Below, piece after piece: positions 1-6,001 of a stretch of 9,221 nt of DNA. The stretch's first letter is position 1; each line of letters opens with the position of its first letter. The DNA comes from Anaerolineales bacterium UBA3940 (GTDB taxonomy: Bacteria; Chloroflexota; Anaerolineae; Aggregatilineales; UBA3940). The stretch is from contig DGDY01000200.1 of the NCBI GenBank assembly GCA_002385675.1, positions 8,831 through 18,051 of the forward strand, given 5' to 3'. A model generated the notes under the pieces. The model was given only the letters and a program-made list of their open reading frames with translations, was not told where the DNA came from and ran no database searches. Made by a program: the position numbers and the translations under genes.

Positions 1-822
1 CTTCGTCGGGATGACGTCCATCCCGACCAGGCGGCTCACACCCTGGTACATCGGGTACACCGCGACACACGCGGCGTTCAGCTTGTACACATCCTTGAAC
101 TTGGGCAGCGCCGGGTCGCTGGCGAACCCGCGCAGGTTGATGAAGTTGGCGGGGTAGTGCGGCTTAAGCCGCTCGGCGGCCTCAGCGATGAACTGGTTGA
201 CGAGGTCCGCGGTGTGCTGGGCGGCGATGATCTCCTTTGCCGCCGGCTCGGGCTCGCACTTGAGCGGTGGCTTGCCGACCTCCAGCGGGTCGGTTTCCTC
301 GACGCGCGGGTCAAGCCCCTCGCCGCGCATGAGCAGCACGAAGCGGTGCTCCTTCACCTCCTCGACGATCGTCTCCACGCCCGGCAGCACGATCTTCTTG
401 AGGTCGGCGACGGCCTCCGCGCCCTTCTCGGTCGAGATGCGCCCGGCGCGTCGGTCGACGATCAGCCCGTTCTCGTCGATAGTGGCAAAGTTGCCGCGTG
501 CGGCGACATCACCGGGGCGCAGGTCAAGCCCGATGCCCGCCGCTTCCAGCGCGCCGCGCCCGATACTGTAGCGCAGCGGGTCATAGCCGAACAGCGCGAG
601 GTGGCCGGGGCCGCTGCCGGGCTCGACGCCCCGCGCGATGGGAATCGACATGCCGGTGGTGCCTTCCTGCGCCAGCCGGTCCATGTTGGGGGTTGATGCG
701 GCCTCAAGCTCGGTTGGCCCGCCGGGTTCCATCGGCAGCCCGCCAAGACCGTCTAACACCAGGAGGATGATCTTACCGCCGTTATCTTTTGCCAGCAGTC
801 GGGTGAGATCGAAATTTGCCAT
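1..822 (-). CDS. apgM: 2,3-bisphosphoglycerate-independent phosphoglycerate mutase, archaeal type (partial)
   Basis: The product interconverts 3-phosphoglycerate and 2-phosphoglycerate in the cytoplasm without a 2,3-bisphosphoglycerate cofactor. The frame is open from an ATG at 822-820 to the left edge, giving 274 codons of a family that usually has about 400, so the C-terminal third is missing. The start is supported by AAGGAG at 830-835, 7 nt upstream. Visible family features are the metal-binding start of the alkaline-phosphatase-like fold (VLDGLGGLP, Asp24), TPNMDRLA (44-51), and PGSGPGHLALFGYDP (68-82), whose Ser70 is the probable phosphorylated serine. The ARGNFATI and DRRAGRIS segments that follow are also typical of the archaeal-type (ApgM) branch. 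The gene is divergent from the yvcK-gap-pgk-tpiA block but supplies the next step after Pgk, so co-regulation across the shared intergenic region is plausible. The family assignment is secure. Confidence 0.93.
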   Translation of the reverse strand, partial: MANFDLTRLLAKDNGGKIILLVLDGLGGLPMEPGGPTELEAASTPNMDRLAQEGTTGMSIPIARGVEPGSGPGHLALFGYDPLRYSIGRGALEAAGIGLDLRPGDVAARGNFATIDENGLIVDRRAGRISTEKGAEAVADLKKIVLPGVETIVEEVKEHRFVLLMRGEGLDPRVEETDPLEVGKPPLKCEPEPAAKEIIAAQHTADLVNQFIAEAAERLKPHYPANFINLRGFASDPALPKFKDVYKLNAACVAVYPMYQGVSRLVGMDVIPTK

Positions 823-857
823 TAGAGTTCTCCTTGCCTAACTCGGTAACCACACCA

Positions 858-887
858 GTTGTAGCACCGAAGCTACTGCCGTTTCAA
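858..887 (-). promoter_or_regulatory. Candidate sigma70-type promoter for apgM
   Basis: Read on the minus strand, TTGAAA (887-882) is followed after 18 nt by TACAAC (863-858). Transcription would start near 851 and leave a leader of about 30 nt with the AAGGAG ribosome binding site. The -10 box is a poor match (4/6), so this is only the best candidate seen upstream of apgM. Confidence 0.35.
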
Positions 888-956
888 GGTGCCTTTTGCG
901 TGTGATGCGCTGCTGAATGTCAGCCCTCGGCGGTTGATTTCCGGCTAGGGAGTGCG

Positions 957-1076
957 CGGTGGTCCCCTTCGACGGCCCTGCGGGCTGCCACTTCCCCCTA
1001 TCAGGGGCAGTTTATCTTGCCGTTCGACTGATCGCCCCCTAGCAGGGGGAGATGGTGGGTCGCAGGGCGACCACCG
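957..1076. repeat. Imperfect long inverted repeat with nested palindromes (REP/MITE-like)
   Basis: The ends are perfect 8-bp inverted copies: CGGTGGTC (957-964) and GACCACCG (1069-1076). Inside them GCCCTGCG (975-982) pairs with CGCAGGGC (1061-1068), and CCCCCT (994-999) pairs with AGGGGG (1044-1049). Each arm also holds its own small palindrome: CCCCT-ATC-AGGGG at 995-1007 and CCCCCT-AGC-AGGGGG at 1035-1049, with centres 41 bp apart. The left arm carries about 10 extra bases (965-974). The whole can fold as a cruciform or a long RNA hairpin. It has no coding capacity that I would trust. It resembles a REP-type or miniature non-autonomous element, but only one copy is present here, so that is inference. 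No target-site duplication is evident. Confidence 0.6.
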
Positions 1077-1085
1077 ATATAGAGG

Positions 1086-1096
1086 GGTGGCCCACC
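1086..1096. promoter_or_regulatory. Short palindrome just upstream of the yvcK -35 box
   Basis: GGTGG-C-CCACC is a perfect 5-bp inverted repeat around one base, ending 3 bp before the TTGACA of the yvcK promoter. It also shares the GGTGG word with the ends of the neighbouring inverted repeat. It could be an operator half-site pair or a decayed outer part of that element. The sequence alone cannot decide. Confidence 0.25.
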
Positions 1097-1099
1097 TCT

Positions 1100-1128
1100 T
1101 TGACACTGCCCGCGCGTCTGGGTATCAT
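1100..1128 (+). promoter_or_regulatory. Sigma70-type promoter for yvcK and possibly the glycolytic block
   Basis: A perfect TTGACA (1100-1105) is separated by exactly 17 bp from TATCAT (1123-1128). This is the best -35/-10 pair in the window. Transcription should start near 1135 and leave a leader of about 92 nt before yvcK. The leader contains nested short inverted repeats (GCAGG 1162-1166 with CCTGC 1197-1201, CCG 1167-1169 with CGG 1187-1189, CGGG 1173-1176 with CCCG 1180-1183), so it may be structured. Confidence 0.72.
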
Positions 1129-1226
1129 GAATTGCGCACGTAAGCCCCCGACGAGCACCTTGCAGGCCGTTTCGGGATGCCCGGAGCGGCTCGCCTCCTG
1201 CATGCTGGCAGCCTAGAGAGCGAACC

Positions 1227-2558
1227 GTGAAACCTCGCACGCAGCCGACTCACACCCTTCGCAAGTGGCTGACGCCGGGCCTCGGTGTCAAGCGCTGGCT
1301 GCTCTTGCTCTTCCTCGGCGTGACGATCCTCGCGCTGGGGTTTGCCCTGATGCTGCTGCAACTTTTCCGATCTTACCCGATACCGCCCGTCGAATTCATC
1401 CTCACGCTCGGCGGCTCGCCGCCCTGGATACGCGCGCTGATTGCCGGCGTGATTGGCGCGGTGATGGTCGGGCTGGCGCTGACCCGTATCGGCCAGGCGA
1501 TCTTCACGCCGCTGGACATCGGCAGCCGTGACATTGTGGACGCCATGATGGAGTATCGCCAGCGCGGGCGCGGGCCGAAGGTCGTCGCCATCGGCGGGGG
1601 AACCGGCCTGCCGACGCTGCTGCGCGGCCTCACGGCGCACACCTCGAACATCACCGCCATCGTGACCGTCGCCGACGACGGCGGCAGTTCGGGACGCCTG
1701 CGCCGCGACCTCGGCGTGCTGCCCCCCGGCGATATCCGCAACAACCTCGCCGCGCTCGCCCGCGACGAGAACCTGATGACGCAGCTTTTCCAGTACCGTT
1801 TCGGTGAGGGCGGCCTGGAGGGGCACAGCTTCGGCAACCTGTTCATTACCGCGCTGAGCGGGGTGACGGGCAGCTTCGAGCAGGCGCTGATCGAGAGCAG
1901 CCGCGTGCTCGCCGTGCGCGGGCGAGTGCTGCCCTCCACGCTCTCCGACGTGACGCTCATGGCCGATCTGCGCGAGGTGCAGACCAACAACGTGCGGCGC
2001 GTCGAGGGCGAGTCCGCCATCCCGGAGGTGCACGGCGTGATCGAGCGGGTCTTCCTGAAGCCCGACAACGTCCCCGCATACCCCGACGCCGTGCGTGCTA
2101 TCCTCTCCGCCGACCTGGTCGTCATCGGGCCGGGGAGCCTTTACACCAGCATCCTGCCTAACCTGCTGGTGCAGGGCATCGGCGAGGCGGTTCGCCACAG
2201 CCGGGCGCTGCGCGTGTACGTGTGCAACGTCGCCACCCAGGCGGGCGAGACAGACGGCTACAGCGTGGAGGACCACGTCCGCGCCATCGAGCGGCACGTC
2301 GGCCCCGGCCTGTTTGACCTCGTGCTGGCCAACGATCGCTTCCTCGACGCCGGTGAAGATATGAACTTTAGCTACGTAGCTTTGGCTGAAAATAACCATG
2401 GTGTTGTTGGAAGCGGTGCTAAAATAGTAACGGCTCCGCTGGTGGACGAGCAGCGTCCGTGGCGACACGACGCGGCCCGGCTGGCGGAAACCTTAATGAA
2501 GTTACTGGCGGAGGCGAGCGACAGCACAACAACAGCGCGCGTCCGCTCCACGGGCTGA
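1227..2558 (+). CDS. yvcK: Membrane-anchored YvcK/CofD-like UDP-GlcNAc-binding gluconeogenesis factor
   Basis: The protein has 443 residues. The start is a GTG, with only a weak purine-rich stretch (AGAGAG, 1215-1220) ahead of it. Residues about 24-47 and 68-93 are two hydrophobic helices, after which the YvcK domain begins: VVAIGGGTGLPTLLRG (119-134), VADDGGSSGRLRRDLG (148-163), LPPGDIRNNL (165-174), GHSFGNL (199-205) and later VVIGPGSLYTSILPN. These nucleotide-sugar-binding motifs are intact. Bacillus YvcK is soluble and about 320 residues long, so the first 115 residues are an added membrane anchor. In Bacillus and Mycobacterium, YvcK/CuvA binds UDP-GlcNAc and is needed for cell-wall homeostasis and growth on gluconeogenic carbon. 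Its position directly before gap, pgk and tpiA fits that role. Codon use shifts to A+T-rich codons near 2355-2435. The family call is secure; the regulatory role here is inferred. Confidence 0.93.
   Translation: MKPRTQPTHTLRKWLTPGLGVKRWLLLLFLGVTILALGFALMLLQLFRSYPIPPVEFILTLGGSPPWIRALIAGVIGAVMVGLALTRIGQAIFTPLDIGSRDIVDAMMEYRQRGRGPKVVAIGGGTGLPTLLRGLTAHTSNITAIVTVADDGGSSGRLRRDLGVLPPGDIRNNLAALARDENLMTQLFQYRFGEGGLEGHSFGNLFITALSGVTGSFEQALIESSRVLAVRGRVLPSTLSDVTLMADLREVQTNNVRRVEGESAIPEVHGVIERVFLKPDNVPAYPDAVRAILSADLVVIGPGSLYTSILPNLLVQGIGEAVRHSRALRVYVCNVATQAGETDGYSVEDHVRAIERHVGPGLFDLVLANDRFLDAGEDMNFSYVALAENNHGVVGSGAKIVTAPLVDEQRPWRHDAARLAETLMKLLAEASDSTTTARVRSTG
2417..2425 (+). promoter_or_regulatory. Possible extended -10 promoter inside yvcK, reading towards gap
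   Basis: TGC-TAAAAT (2417-2425) matches the TGn-TATAAT extended -10 pattern. It lies in the unusually A+T-rich stretch of yvcK (33 of 81 bases are G or C over 2355-2435). No convincing -35 box sits 17-18 bp upstream. A transcript would start near 2432, about 180 nt before gap. Confidence 0.25.
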
Positions 2559-2584
2559 GTTAGCTCAGCCAGCAACTTTTCTTG
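2553..2584 (+). terminator. Two competing hairpins at the yvcK stop codon, the second with a T tract (attenuator candidate)
   Basis: GGCTGAG (2553-2559) and CTCAGCC (2564-2570) form a perfect 7-bp stem with loop TTAG that contains the yvcK stop codon. An alternative fold pairs GTT/GCT (2559-2561 and 2563-2565, with A2562 bulged) with AGC/AAC (2571-2576). It is followed at once by TTTTCTTG (2577-2584). The two folds share bases and exclude each other. The second looks like a weak Rho-independent terminator or attenuator between yvcK and gap. The stems are short, so this is tentative. Confidence 0.35.
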
Positions 2585-2598
2585 TTAACGGTCAACAA
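2582..2598. promoter_or_regulatory. 17-bp near-palindrome over the gap ribosome-binding region (operator candidate)
   Basis: TTGTTAACGGTCAACAA is symmetric about G2590 except for one mismatched pair (A2587/C2593). It ends at the AAAGGAG ribosome binding site of gap (2597-2603). The TTGTTAAC..CAACAA shape recalls LacI-family half-sites, but the odd length does not match a cre box. It may bind a repressor or form a small mRNA hairpin, and no second copy was seen in front of pgk or tpiA. Confidence 0.3.
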
Positions 2599-2612
2599 AG
2601 GAGACACACAAG

Positions 2613-3620
2613 ATGGCTGTTAAAGTCGGCATCAACGGGTTTGGCCGTATCGGTCGCAACGTCCTCAAGATTCTTAAGGAGCGCTACCCGAACGAGCTCG
2701 ATGTCGTGGCCTTCAACGACCTCGGCAACCTGCAGACGATGGCGCATCTGTTCAAGTACGACACCGTCTATGGCCGCTACGAGGATGTCGAGGTGCGCGA
2801 GGATGGGCTGGTCGTCGCTGGCGACTTCGTGCAGGCGTTCTCCGAGAGCGACCCGGCCAAGCTGCCCTGGGGCGACCTGGGCGTTGACATCGTGATCGAG
2901 TCGACCGGCGTCTTCAAGCAGCGGGCGCAGGCCGCCAAGCATCTTGAGGCGGGTGCGAAGAAGGTCATCATCAGCGCCCCGTCCAAGGACCCGGACCTCA
3001 CCGTTGTGCTCGGCGTCAACTCGGACGCTTACGACCCCGACAAGCACCACGTCATTTCGAACGCAAGCTGCACGACGAACGCGCTTGCTCCGGCGGCGAA
3101 GGTCGTCCACGAGTGCTTCGGCATCGTGAAGGGCCTGCTGACGACCGTCCACGCTTACACCAGCACGCAGAACATCATTGACGGCCCGCACAAGGACCTG
3201 CGCCGTGCTCGCGCCGGTGCCCAGAACATCATCCCCACCTCGACGGGTGCGGCCAAGGCCGTCAGCCTGGTCATCCCCGAACTGGAGGGCAAGTTCGACG
3301 GTATGGCGATGCGCGTCCCCGTCCCGACCGGGTCGGTGGTTGACTTCGTCGCCACGCTGGAGCGCCCGACGACGACCGAGGACCTGCATGCGGCGTTTGC
3401 CGAGGCAGCGGAAGGCTCGCTGAAGGGCATCCTCAAGTTCGAGACCGAGCCGATCGTCTCCAGCGACATCATCGGCAGCCCGTACTCCAGCATCGTCGAC
3501 GCGGAGTTCACCGTCGTGATGAACGGCGACATGGTGAAGGTCATCGCGTGGTACGACAATGAGTGGGGTTACTCGACCCGCACTGCCGACCTCGCGAAGA
3601 TGGTTGCCGATCGCCTCTAA
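2613..3620 (+). CDS. gap: Type I glyceraldehyde-3-phosphate dehydrogenase (NAD-dependent type)
   Basis: The product oxidises and phosphorylates glyceraldehyde-3-phosphate to 1,3-bisphosphoglycerate in the cytoplasm and runs reversibly in gluconeogenesis. At 335 residues it has the usual length. The Rossmann motif is [10 protein letters not shown] (7-16), and Asp36 in FND is the usual NAD-specificity residue. The catalytic cysteine is Cys153 in [12 protein letters not shown], and the catalytic base is His180 in [16 protein letters not shown] follows, with the proline that normally goes with NAD rather than NADP use. [12 protein letters not shown] and the C-terminal WYDNEWGYS are intact. AAAGGAG at 2597-2603 lies 9 nt before the ATG and fixes the start. 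The gene is 54 bp after yvcK and 101 bp before pgk, with possible regulatory hairpins in both gaps. The segment after His180 reads TSTQNIIDG where many homologues have TNDQ, a mild substitution. Coenzyme preference is predicted, not shown. Confidence 0.98.
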   Translation: MAVKVGINGFGRIGRNVLKILKERYPNELDVVAFNDLGNLQTMAHLFKYDTVYGRYEDVEVREDGLVVAGDFVQAFSESDPAKLPWGDLGVDIVIESTGVFKQRAQAAKHLEAGAKKVIISAPSKDPDLTVVLGVNSDAYDPDKHHVISNASCTTNALAPAAKVVHECFGIVKGLLTTVHAYTSTQNIIDGPHKDLRRARAGAQNIIPTSTGAAKAVSLVIPELEGKFDGMAMRVPVPTGSVVDFVATLERPTTTEDLHAAFAEAAEGSLKGILKFETEPIVSSDIIGSPYSSIVDAEFTVVMNGDMVKVIAWYDNEWGYSTRTADLAKMVADRL

Positions 3621-3640
3621 ATCGCATCCTTCCGTTCGGC

Positions 3641-3646
3641 TATACT
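3641..3646 (+). promoter_or_regulatory. -10-like box TATACT ahead of the pgk leader hairpin
   Basis: TATACT matches the -10 consensus at 5 of 6 positions and lies 1 nt before the hairpin that starts at 3648. No -35 box is visible, since the right distance falls on the gap stop codon. It is listed because the same order, box then hairpin, recurs before tpiA and the 6002 gene. It is weak on its own. Confidence 0.25.
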
Positions 3647-3647
3647 C

Positions 3648-3705
3648 AGGGGGCGGGTGTTTACCGTGCTAGGCGGGTCCACTCCGCCCCCTCTTTCGTC
3701 TATTT
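3648..3705 (+). terminator. Hairpin with downstream T-rich stretch between gap and pgk
   Basis: AGGGGGCGG (3648-3656) pairs perfectly with CCGCCCCCT (3684-3692) as a 9-bp, very G+C-rich stem with a 27-nt loop. The following sequence is T-rich (TCTTTCGTCTATTT, 3692-3705). A shorter competing hairpin uses GGCGG (3672-3676) with CCGCC (3684-3688). It may be a partial terminator that lowers pgk relative to gap, or a leader hairpin for a pgk transcript starting near 3653. The broken T tract makes full termination unlikely. Confidence 0.45.
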
Positions 3706-3721
3706 GCAGGGAGAATAACCG

Positions 3722-4921
3722 ATGCAGATGAATAAGAAGACCATCCGTGACATCGACCTCACCGGCAAGCGGGTCCTGATGCGCGTCGACTTCAACGTGC
3801 CGATTGAGAATGGTCGCGTGACCGATGCCACCCGTATCGAGGCGGCAGTGCCGACCATTCAGGCTGTGCTGAGCCAGAACCCTCGCGCCGTTTTGCTGAT
3901 GTCCCACCTGGGCCGCCCCAAGGCCGGGCAGCCCGCGCCGGAGTTCTCGCTGGCGCCGACTGCGCCCGTGCTCGCCGAGAAGCTGGGCCGCGACGTGCAG
4001 TTCGTGGACGACACCGTCGGCGACAAGGTGAAGCAGGCGCTTGAGAACCTGCCGGAAGGCGGCGTGCTGATCCTGGAGAACACCCGCTTCTACGATGGCG
4101 AGAAGAAGAACGACCCCGAATTCTCGCGGCAGCTTGCCGAGCTGGGCGACGTGTTCGTCAGCGACGCGTTTGGCTCCGCGCACCGCGCTCATGCCAGCAC
4201 CGTCGGCGTGACGGAGTATCTGCCCTCGGTTGCCGGGCTGCTGATGGAGAAGGAGATCGAGTTCCTGGGCAACGCCATCGCCAACCCGGCGCGTCCCTTC
4301 GTCGCCATCCTCGGCGGCGCGAAGATCTCCGACAAGATCGGCGTGATCGAGTCCCTGCTGGAGAAGGCCGACAAGATCCTGATCGGTGGCGGCATGGCGA
4401 ACACCTTCCTCGCGGCGGAAGGCGTCAAGATGGGTGAGTCGCTCGTCGAGGAAAGCTCCGTCGAGACTGCGAAGGACCTGATGAGCCGGGCCGGCGGCAA
4501 GATCGTGCTGCCGGTGGACCTCGTGATTGCGGACGCGTTCGACGAGAACGCACAGCGGGACACAATCGACCGGGAGCGGGGCGTGCCGGATGGCTGGCGC
4601 GCGCTGGACGTTGGCCCGGAGACGGTCAAGGCGTTTGCCGGTGAGCTGGCCGGTGCGAAGACCGTCGTGTGGAACGGCCCGATGGGTGTGTTCGAGATGG
4701 CGCCCTTCGCTGAGGGCACGAATGCCATCGCGCGGACGGTCGCCGATCTGGCCGACCAGGGCGCGACGGTGATTATCGGCGGCGGCGATTCGGCGGCGGC
4801 CATCCAGCGGGCGGGCCTCGCCGACCGCGTGACGCACGTCAGCACGGGCGGCGGCGCCAGCCTGGAGATGCTTGAGGGCAAGGTGCTGCCGGGCCTCGCC
4901 GCGCTCGACGACAAGGAGTAG
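3722..4921 (+). CDS. pgk: Phosphoglycerate kinase
   Basis: The product transfers the acyl phosphate of 1,3-bisphosphoglycerate to ADP, giving 3-phosphoglycerate and ATP, and is reversible in gluconeogenesis. It is cytoplasmic and monomeric in most bacteria. The 399 residues match the family length. N-domain substrate-binding motifs are RVDFNVP (21-27), Arg38 in DATRI, and SHLGRPK (61-67), followed by LENTRFY and [14 protein letters not shown]-domain nucleotide-binding motifs are [39 protein letters not shown] (353-361) and [13 protein letters not shown] (375-387). AGGGAG at 3708-3713 lies 8 nt before the ATG at 3722 and 14 nt before the alternative ATG at 3728, so the first start is preferred. 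The gene sits between gap and tpiA in the usual bacterial order. All key motifs are intact, and nothing suggests anything but a normal enzyme. Confidence 0.98.
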   Translation: MQMNKKTIRDIDLTGKRVLMRVDFNVPIENGRVTDATRIEAAVPTIQAVLSQNPRAVLLMSHLGRPKAGQPAPEFSLAPTAPVLAEKLGRDVQFVDDTVGDKVKQALENLPEGGVLILENTRFYDGEKKNDPEFSRQLAELGDVFVSDAFGSAHRAHASTVGVTEYLPSVAGLLMEKEIEFLGNAIANPARPFVAILGGAKISDKIGVIESLLEKADKILIGGGMANTFLAAEGVKMGESLVEESSVETAKDLMSRAGGKIVLPVDLVIADAFDENAQRDTIDRERGVPDGWRALDVGPETVKAFAGELAGAKTVVWNGPMGVFEMAPFAEGTNAIARTVADLADQGATVIIGGGDSAAAIQRAGLADRVTHVSTGGGASLEMLEGKVLPGLAALDDKE

Positions 4922-4938
4922 GGCAAGGAGCAAAGCCC

Positions 4939-4981
4939 GCCGCTTCGCGGCTCCCCTTAACATTTGAGCGGCAGGCCGCTC
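4939..4981. other. Two short hairpins after pgk
   Basis: GCCGC-TTC-GCGGC (4939-4951) and GAGCGG-CAGG-CCGCTC (4966-4981) are perfect inverted repeats in the 183-bp gap between pgk and tpiA. Neither is followed by a T tract, so I do not call them intrinsic terminators. They may stabilise the pgk 3' end or mark an RNA processing point between pgk and tpiA. Confidence 0.35.
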
Positions 4982-5020
4982 CATGCAAGGGTTGCCCTGC
5001 CCAGGCCGTACATCGCCTTA

Positions 5021-5029
5021 TGGTACAAT
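5021..5029 (+). promoter_or_regulatory. Extended -10 promoter candidate for tpiA
   Basis: TGG-TACAAT (5021-5029) matches the extended -10 pattern TGn-TATAAT with one mismatch in the hexamer. No -35 box stands at 17 bp, as is common for extended -10 promoters. A start near 5036 would place the 5034-5057 hairpin at the very 5' end of the mRNA, about 70 nt before the tpiA start codon. Confidence 0.45.
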
Positions 5030-5033
5030 GGAA

Positions 5034-5057
5034 TGGAGCCGGGGAATCCCGGCTCCA
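5034..5057 (+). other. 10-bp perfect hairpin at the predicted 5' end of the tpiA mRNA
   Basis: TGGAGCCGGG (5034-5043) and CCCGGCTCCA (5048-5057) form a perfect 10-bp stem with loop GAAT. The downstream bases (CTACTCTCCTG) are not a T tract, so it is not a standard terminator. It starts 4 nt after the -10-like TACAAT, which suggests a 5' mRNA stabiliser or a control element. Confidence 0.5.
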
Positions 5058-5104
5058 CTACTCTCCTGCTTTGACAATCACCCACAGGACGAAGGGAGTT
5101 CCTG

Positions 5105-5872
5105 ATGCGTAAACCGTTCATGGCCGGCAACTGGAAGATGTACAAAACCATCGATGAGGCCGTTGCGCTGGTGGAGCAGCTTAAAGGGCCGCTCAGCGAG
5201 ATCGACAGCGTGACGAGCGGCGTCTGCCCGCCCTTCGTCGCCATCCCGGCAGTGCGTGAGGTGCTCCGGGGCACCAACATCAAGGTCGGCGCGCAGAACA
5301 TGTTCTGGGAGGACGAAGGCGCGTACACCGGCGAGGTTTCCCCGGTGATGCTCAAGGGCATTGCCGACATGGTGATCATCGGGCACTCGGAGCGGCGGCA
5401 ATACTTCGGCGAGACGGACGAAACCGTCAACAAGAAGCTCAAGGCGGCGCTGAAGCACGGCCTGCTGCCCATCGTGGCGGTCGGTGAGAGCCTGGAGCAA
5501 AACGAGGCGGGCGAGACGGAGTCGTGGGTCAGCGGGCAGGTGCGCGCGGCGTTCGACGGCATCAGTGCGGAGCAGGCGCGTGGCGTGGTCGTCGCCTACG
5601 AGCCGATCTGGGCGATCGGTACGGGCCGCGCGGCAACGCCCGAGCAGGCCAACAGCATCATCGGCGGTGTGGTCCGCGCGACGCTGGCTGATCTGTACGG
5701 GGATGACGTGGCGCAGGCGATGATCATCCAGTACGGCGGCAGCATCAAGCCGTCCAACGTGCGCGAGCTTATGGAGCAGCCGGAGATCGATGGCGGGCTG
5801 GTCGGCGGCGCGTCGCTCAAGGCTGAGGACTTCATCGAGCTGGTCCGCGTGACCGCCGAGGTGAAGGGGTAG
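5105..5872 (+). CDS. tpiA: Triosephosphate isomerase
   Basis: The product interconverts dihydroxyacetone phosphate and glyceraldehyde-3-phosphate and supplies Gap, which is encoded upstream. The 255-residue length is normal for this dimeric cytoplasmic TIM-barrel enzyme. Catalytic residues are all present: Asn9 and Lys11 in GNWKMYK, His94 in IIGHSERR, and Glu166 in [11 protein letters not shown]. The flexible loop 6 reads AIGTGRAAT (170-178), with Arg-Ala where many homologues have Lys-Thr. The phosphate-binding YGGSIKP and GGLVGGASL motifs close the barrel. AAGGGAG at 5092-5098 lies 6 nt before the ATG and fixes the start. The gene is 183 bp after pgk, with its own extended -10 candidate and leader hairpin, so it can probably be transcribed separately from gap-pgk. 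No T-rich terminator follows it before the 6002 gene. Confidence 0.98.
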   Translation: MRKPFMAGNWKMYKTIDEAVALVEQLKGPLSEIDSVTSGVCPPFVAIPAVREVLRGTNIKVGAQNMFWEDEGAYTGEVSPVMLKGIADMVIIGHSERRQYFGETDETVNKKLKAALKHGLLPIVAVGESLEQNEAGETESWVSGQVRAAFDGISAEQARGVVVAYEPIWAIGTGRAATPEQANSIIGGVVRATLADLYGDDVAQAMIIQYGGSIKPSNVRELMEQPEIDGGLVGGASLKAEDFIELVRVTAEVKG

Positions 5873-5927
5873 ATTCAAGACCCTTCGCCAAAGAAGCCTT
5901 CACACTTTCGCTCCTGCCTCCGCAGGG

Positions 5928-5963
5928 TAGAATATAGAGGCGCAGCAGATCGCTGCGCCTCTA
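5928..5963 (+). promoter_or_regulatory. -10-like TAGAAT followed by a 12-bp perfect hairpin, upstream of the 6002 gene
   Basis: TAGAAT (5928-5933) is followed 1 nt later by the stem 5935-5946 paired with 5952-5963 (core GAGGCGCAGC/GCTGCGCCTC, loop AGATC). The stem is perfect over 12 bp. No T tract follows (CTACGATC), so a terminator for tpiA is unlikely. The order and spacing mirror the tpiA leader, and the bases after both hairpins are similar (CTACT after one, CTACG after the other). No good -35 box is visible. It may be a promoter with a 5' hairpin, or an RNA processing site after tpiA. Confidence 0.4.
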
Positions 5964-6001
5964 CTACGATCAAGCCCGCTTTGTAGCAACCTGAGCCTCT
6001 T

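Noticed and set aside
157..841. Several overlapping plus-strand frames at the left edge
   Set aside because: All lie opposite apgM, whose frame is open from 822 to the edge and shows the catalytic motifs.
952..1240. Small frames in the apgM/yvcK intergenic region (952-1143 plus, 1001-1240 minus)
   Set aside because: They run through the inverted-repeat element and the yvcK promoter, have no ribosome binding site that I trust, and show no protein-like pattern.
1125..2468. A 447-residue minus-strand frame opposite yvcK
   Set aside because: It lies fully opposite a gene with intact YvcK motifs. Its protein is rich in His, Arg, Asp and Ala repeats of the kind produced by reading G+C-rich genes backwards.
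2582..2597. Catabolite-responsive element (cre/CcpA) before gap
   Set aside because: The first nine positions fit the cre consensus, but the 3' half is shifted by one base, so it does not match. It is kept only as a generic palindrome.
3617..4984. A 455-residue minus-strand frame opposite pgk
   Set aside because: It is the mirror of pgk codon bias, with no recognisable domain. The same applies to the antisense frames over gap (2592-3389) and tpiA (5078-5878).
5071..5076. Perfect TTGACA just before tpiA
   Set aside because: At 17 bp downstream the sequence is GGGAGT, part of the ribosome binding site, so there is no -10 box to make it a promoter.
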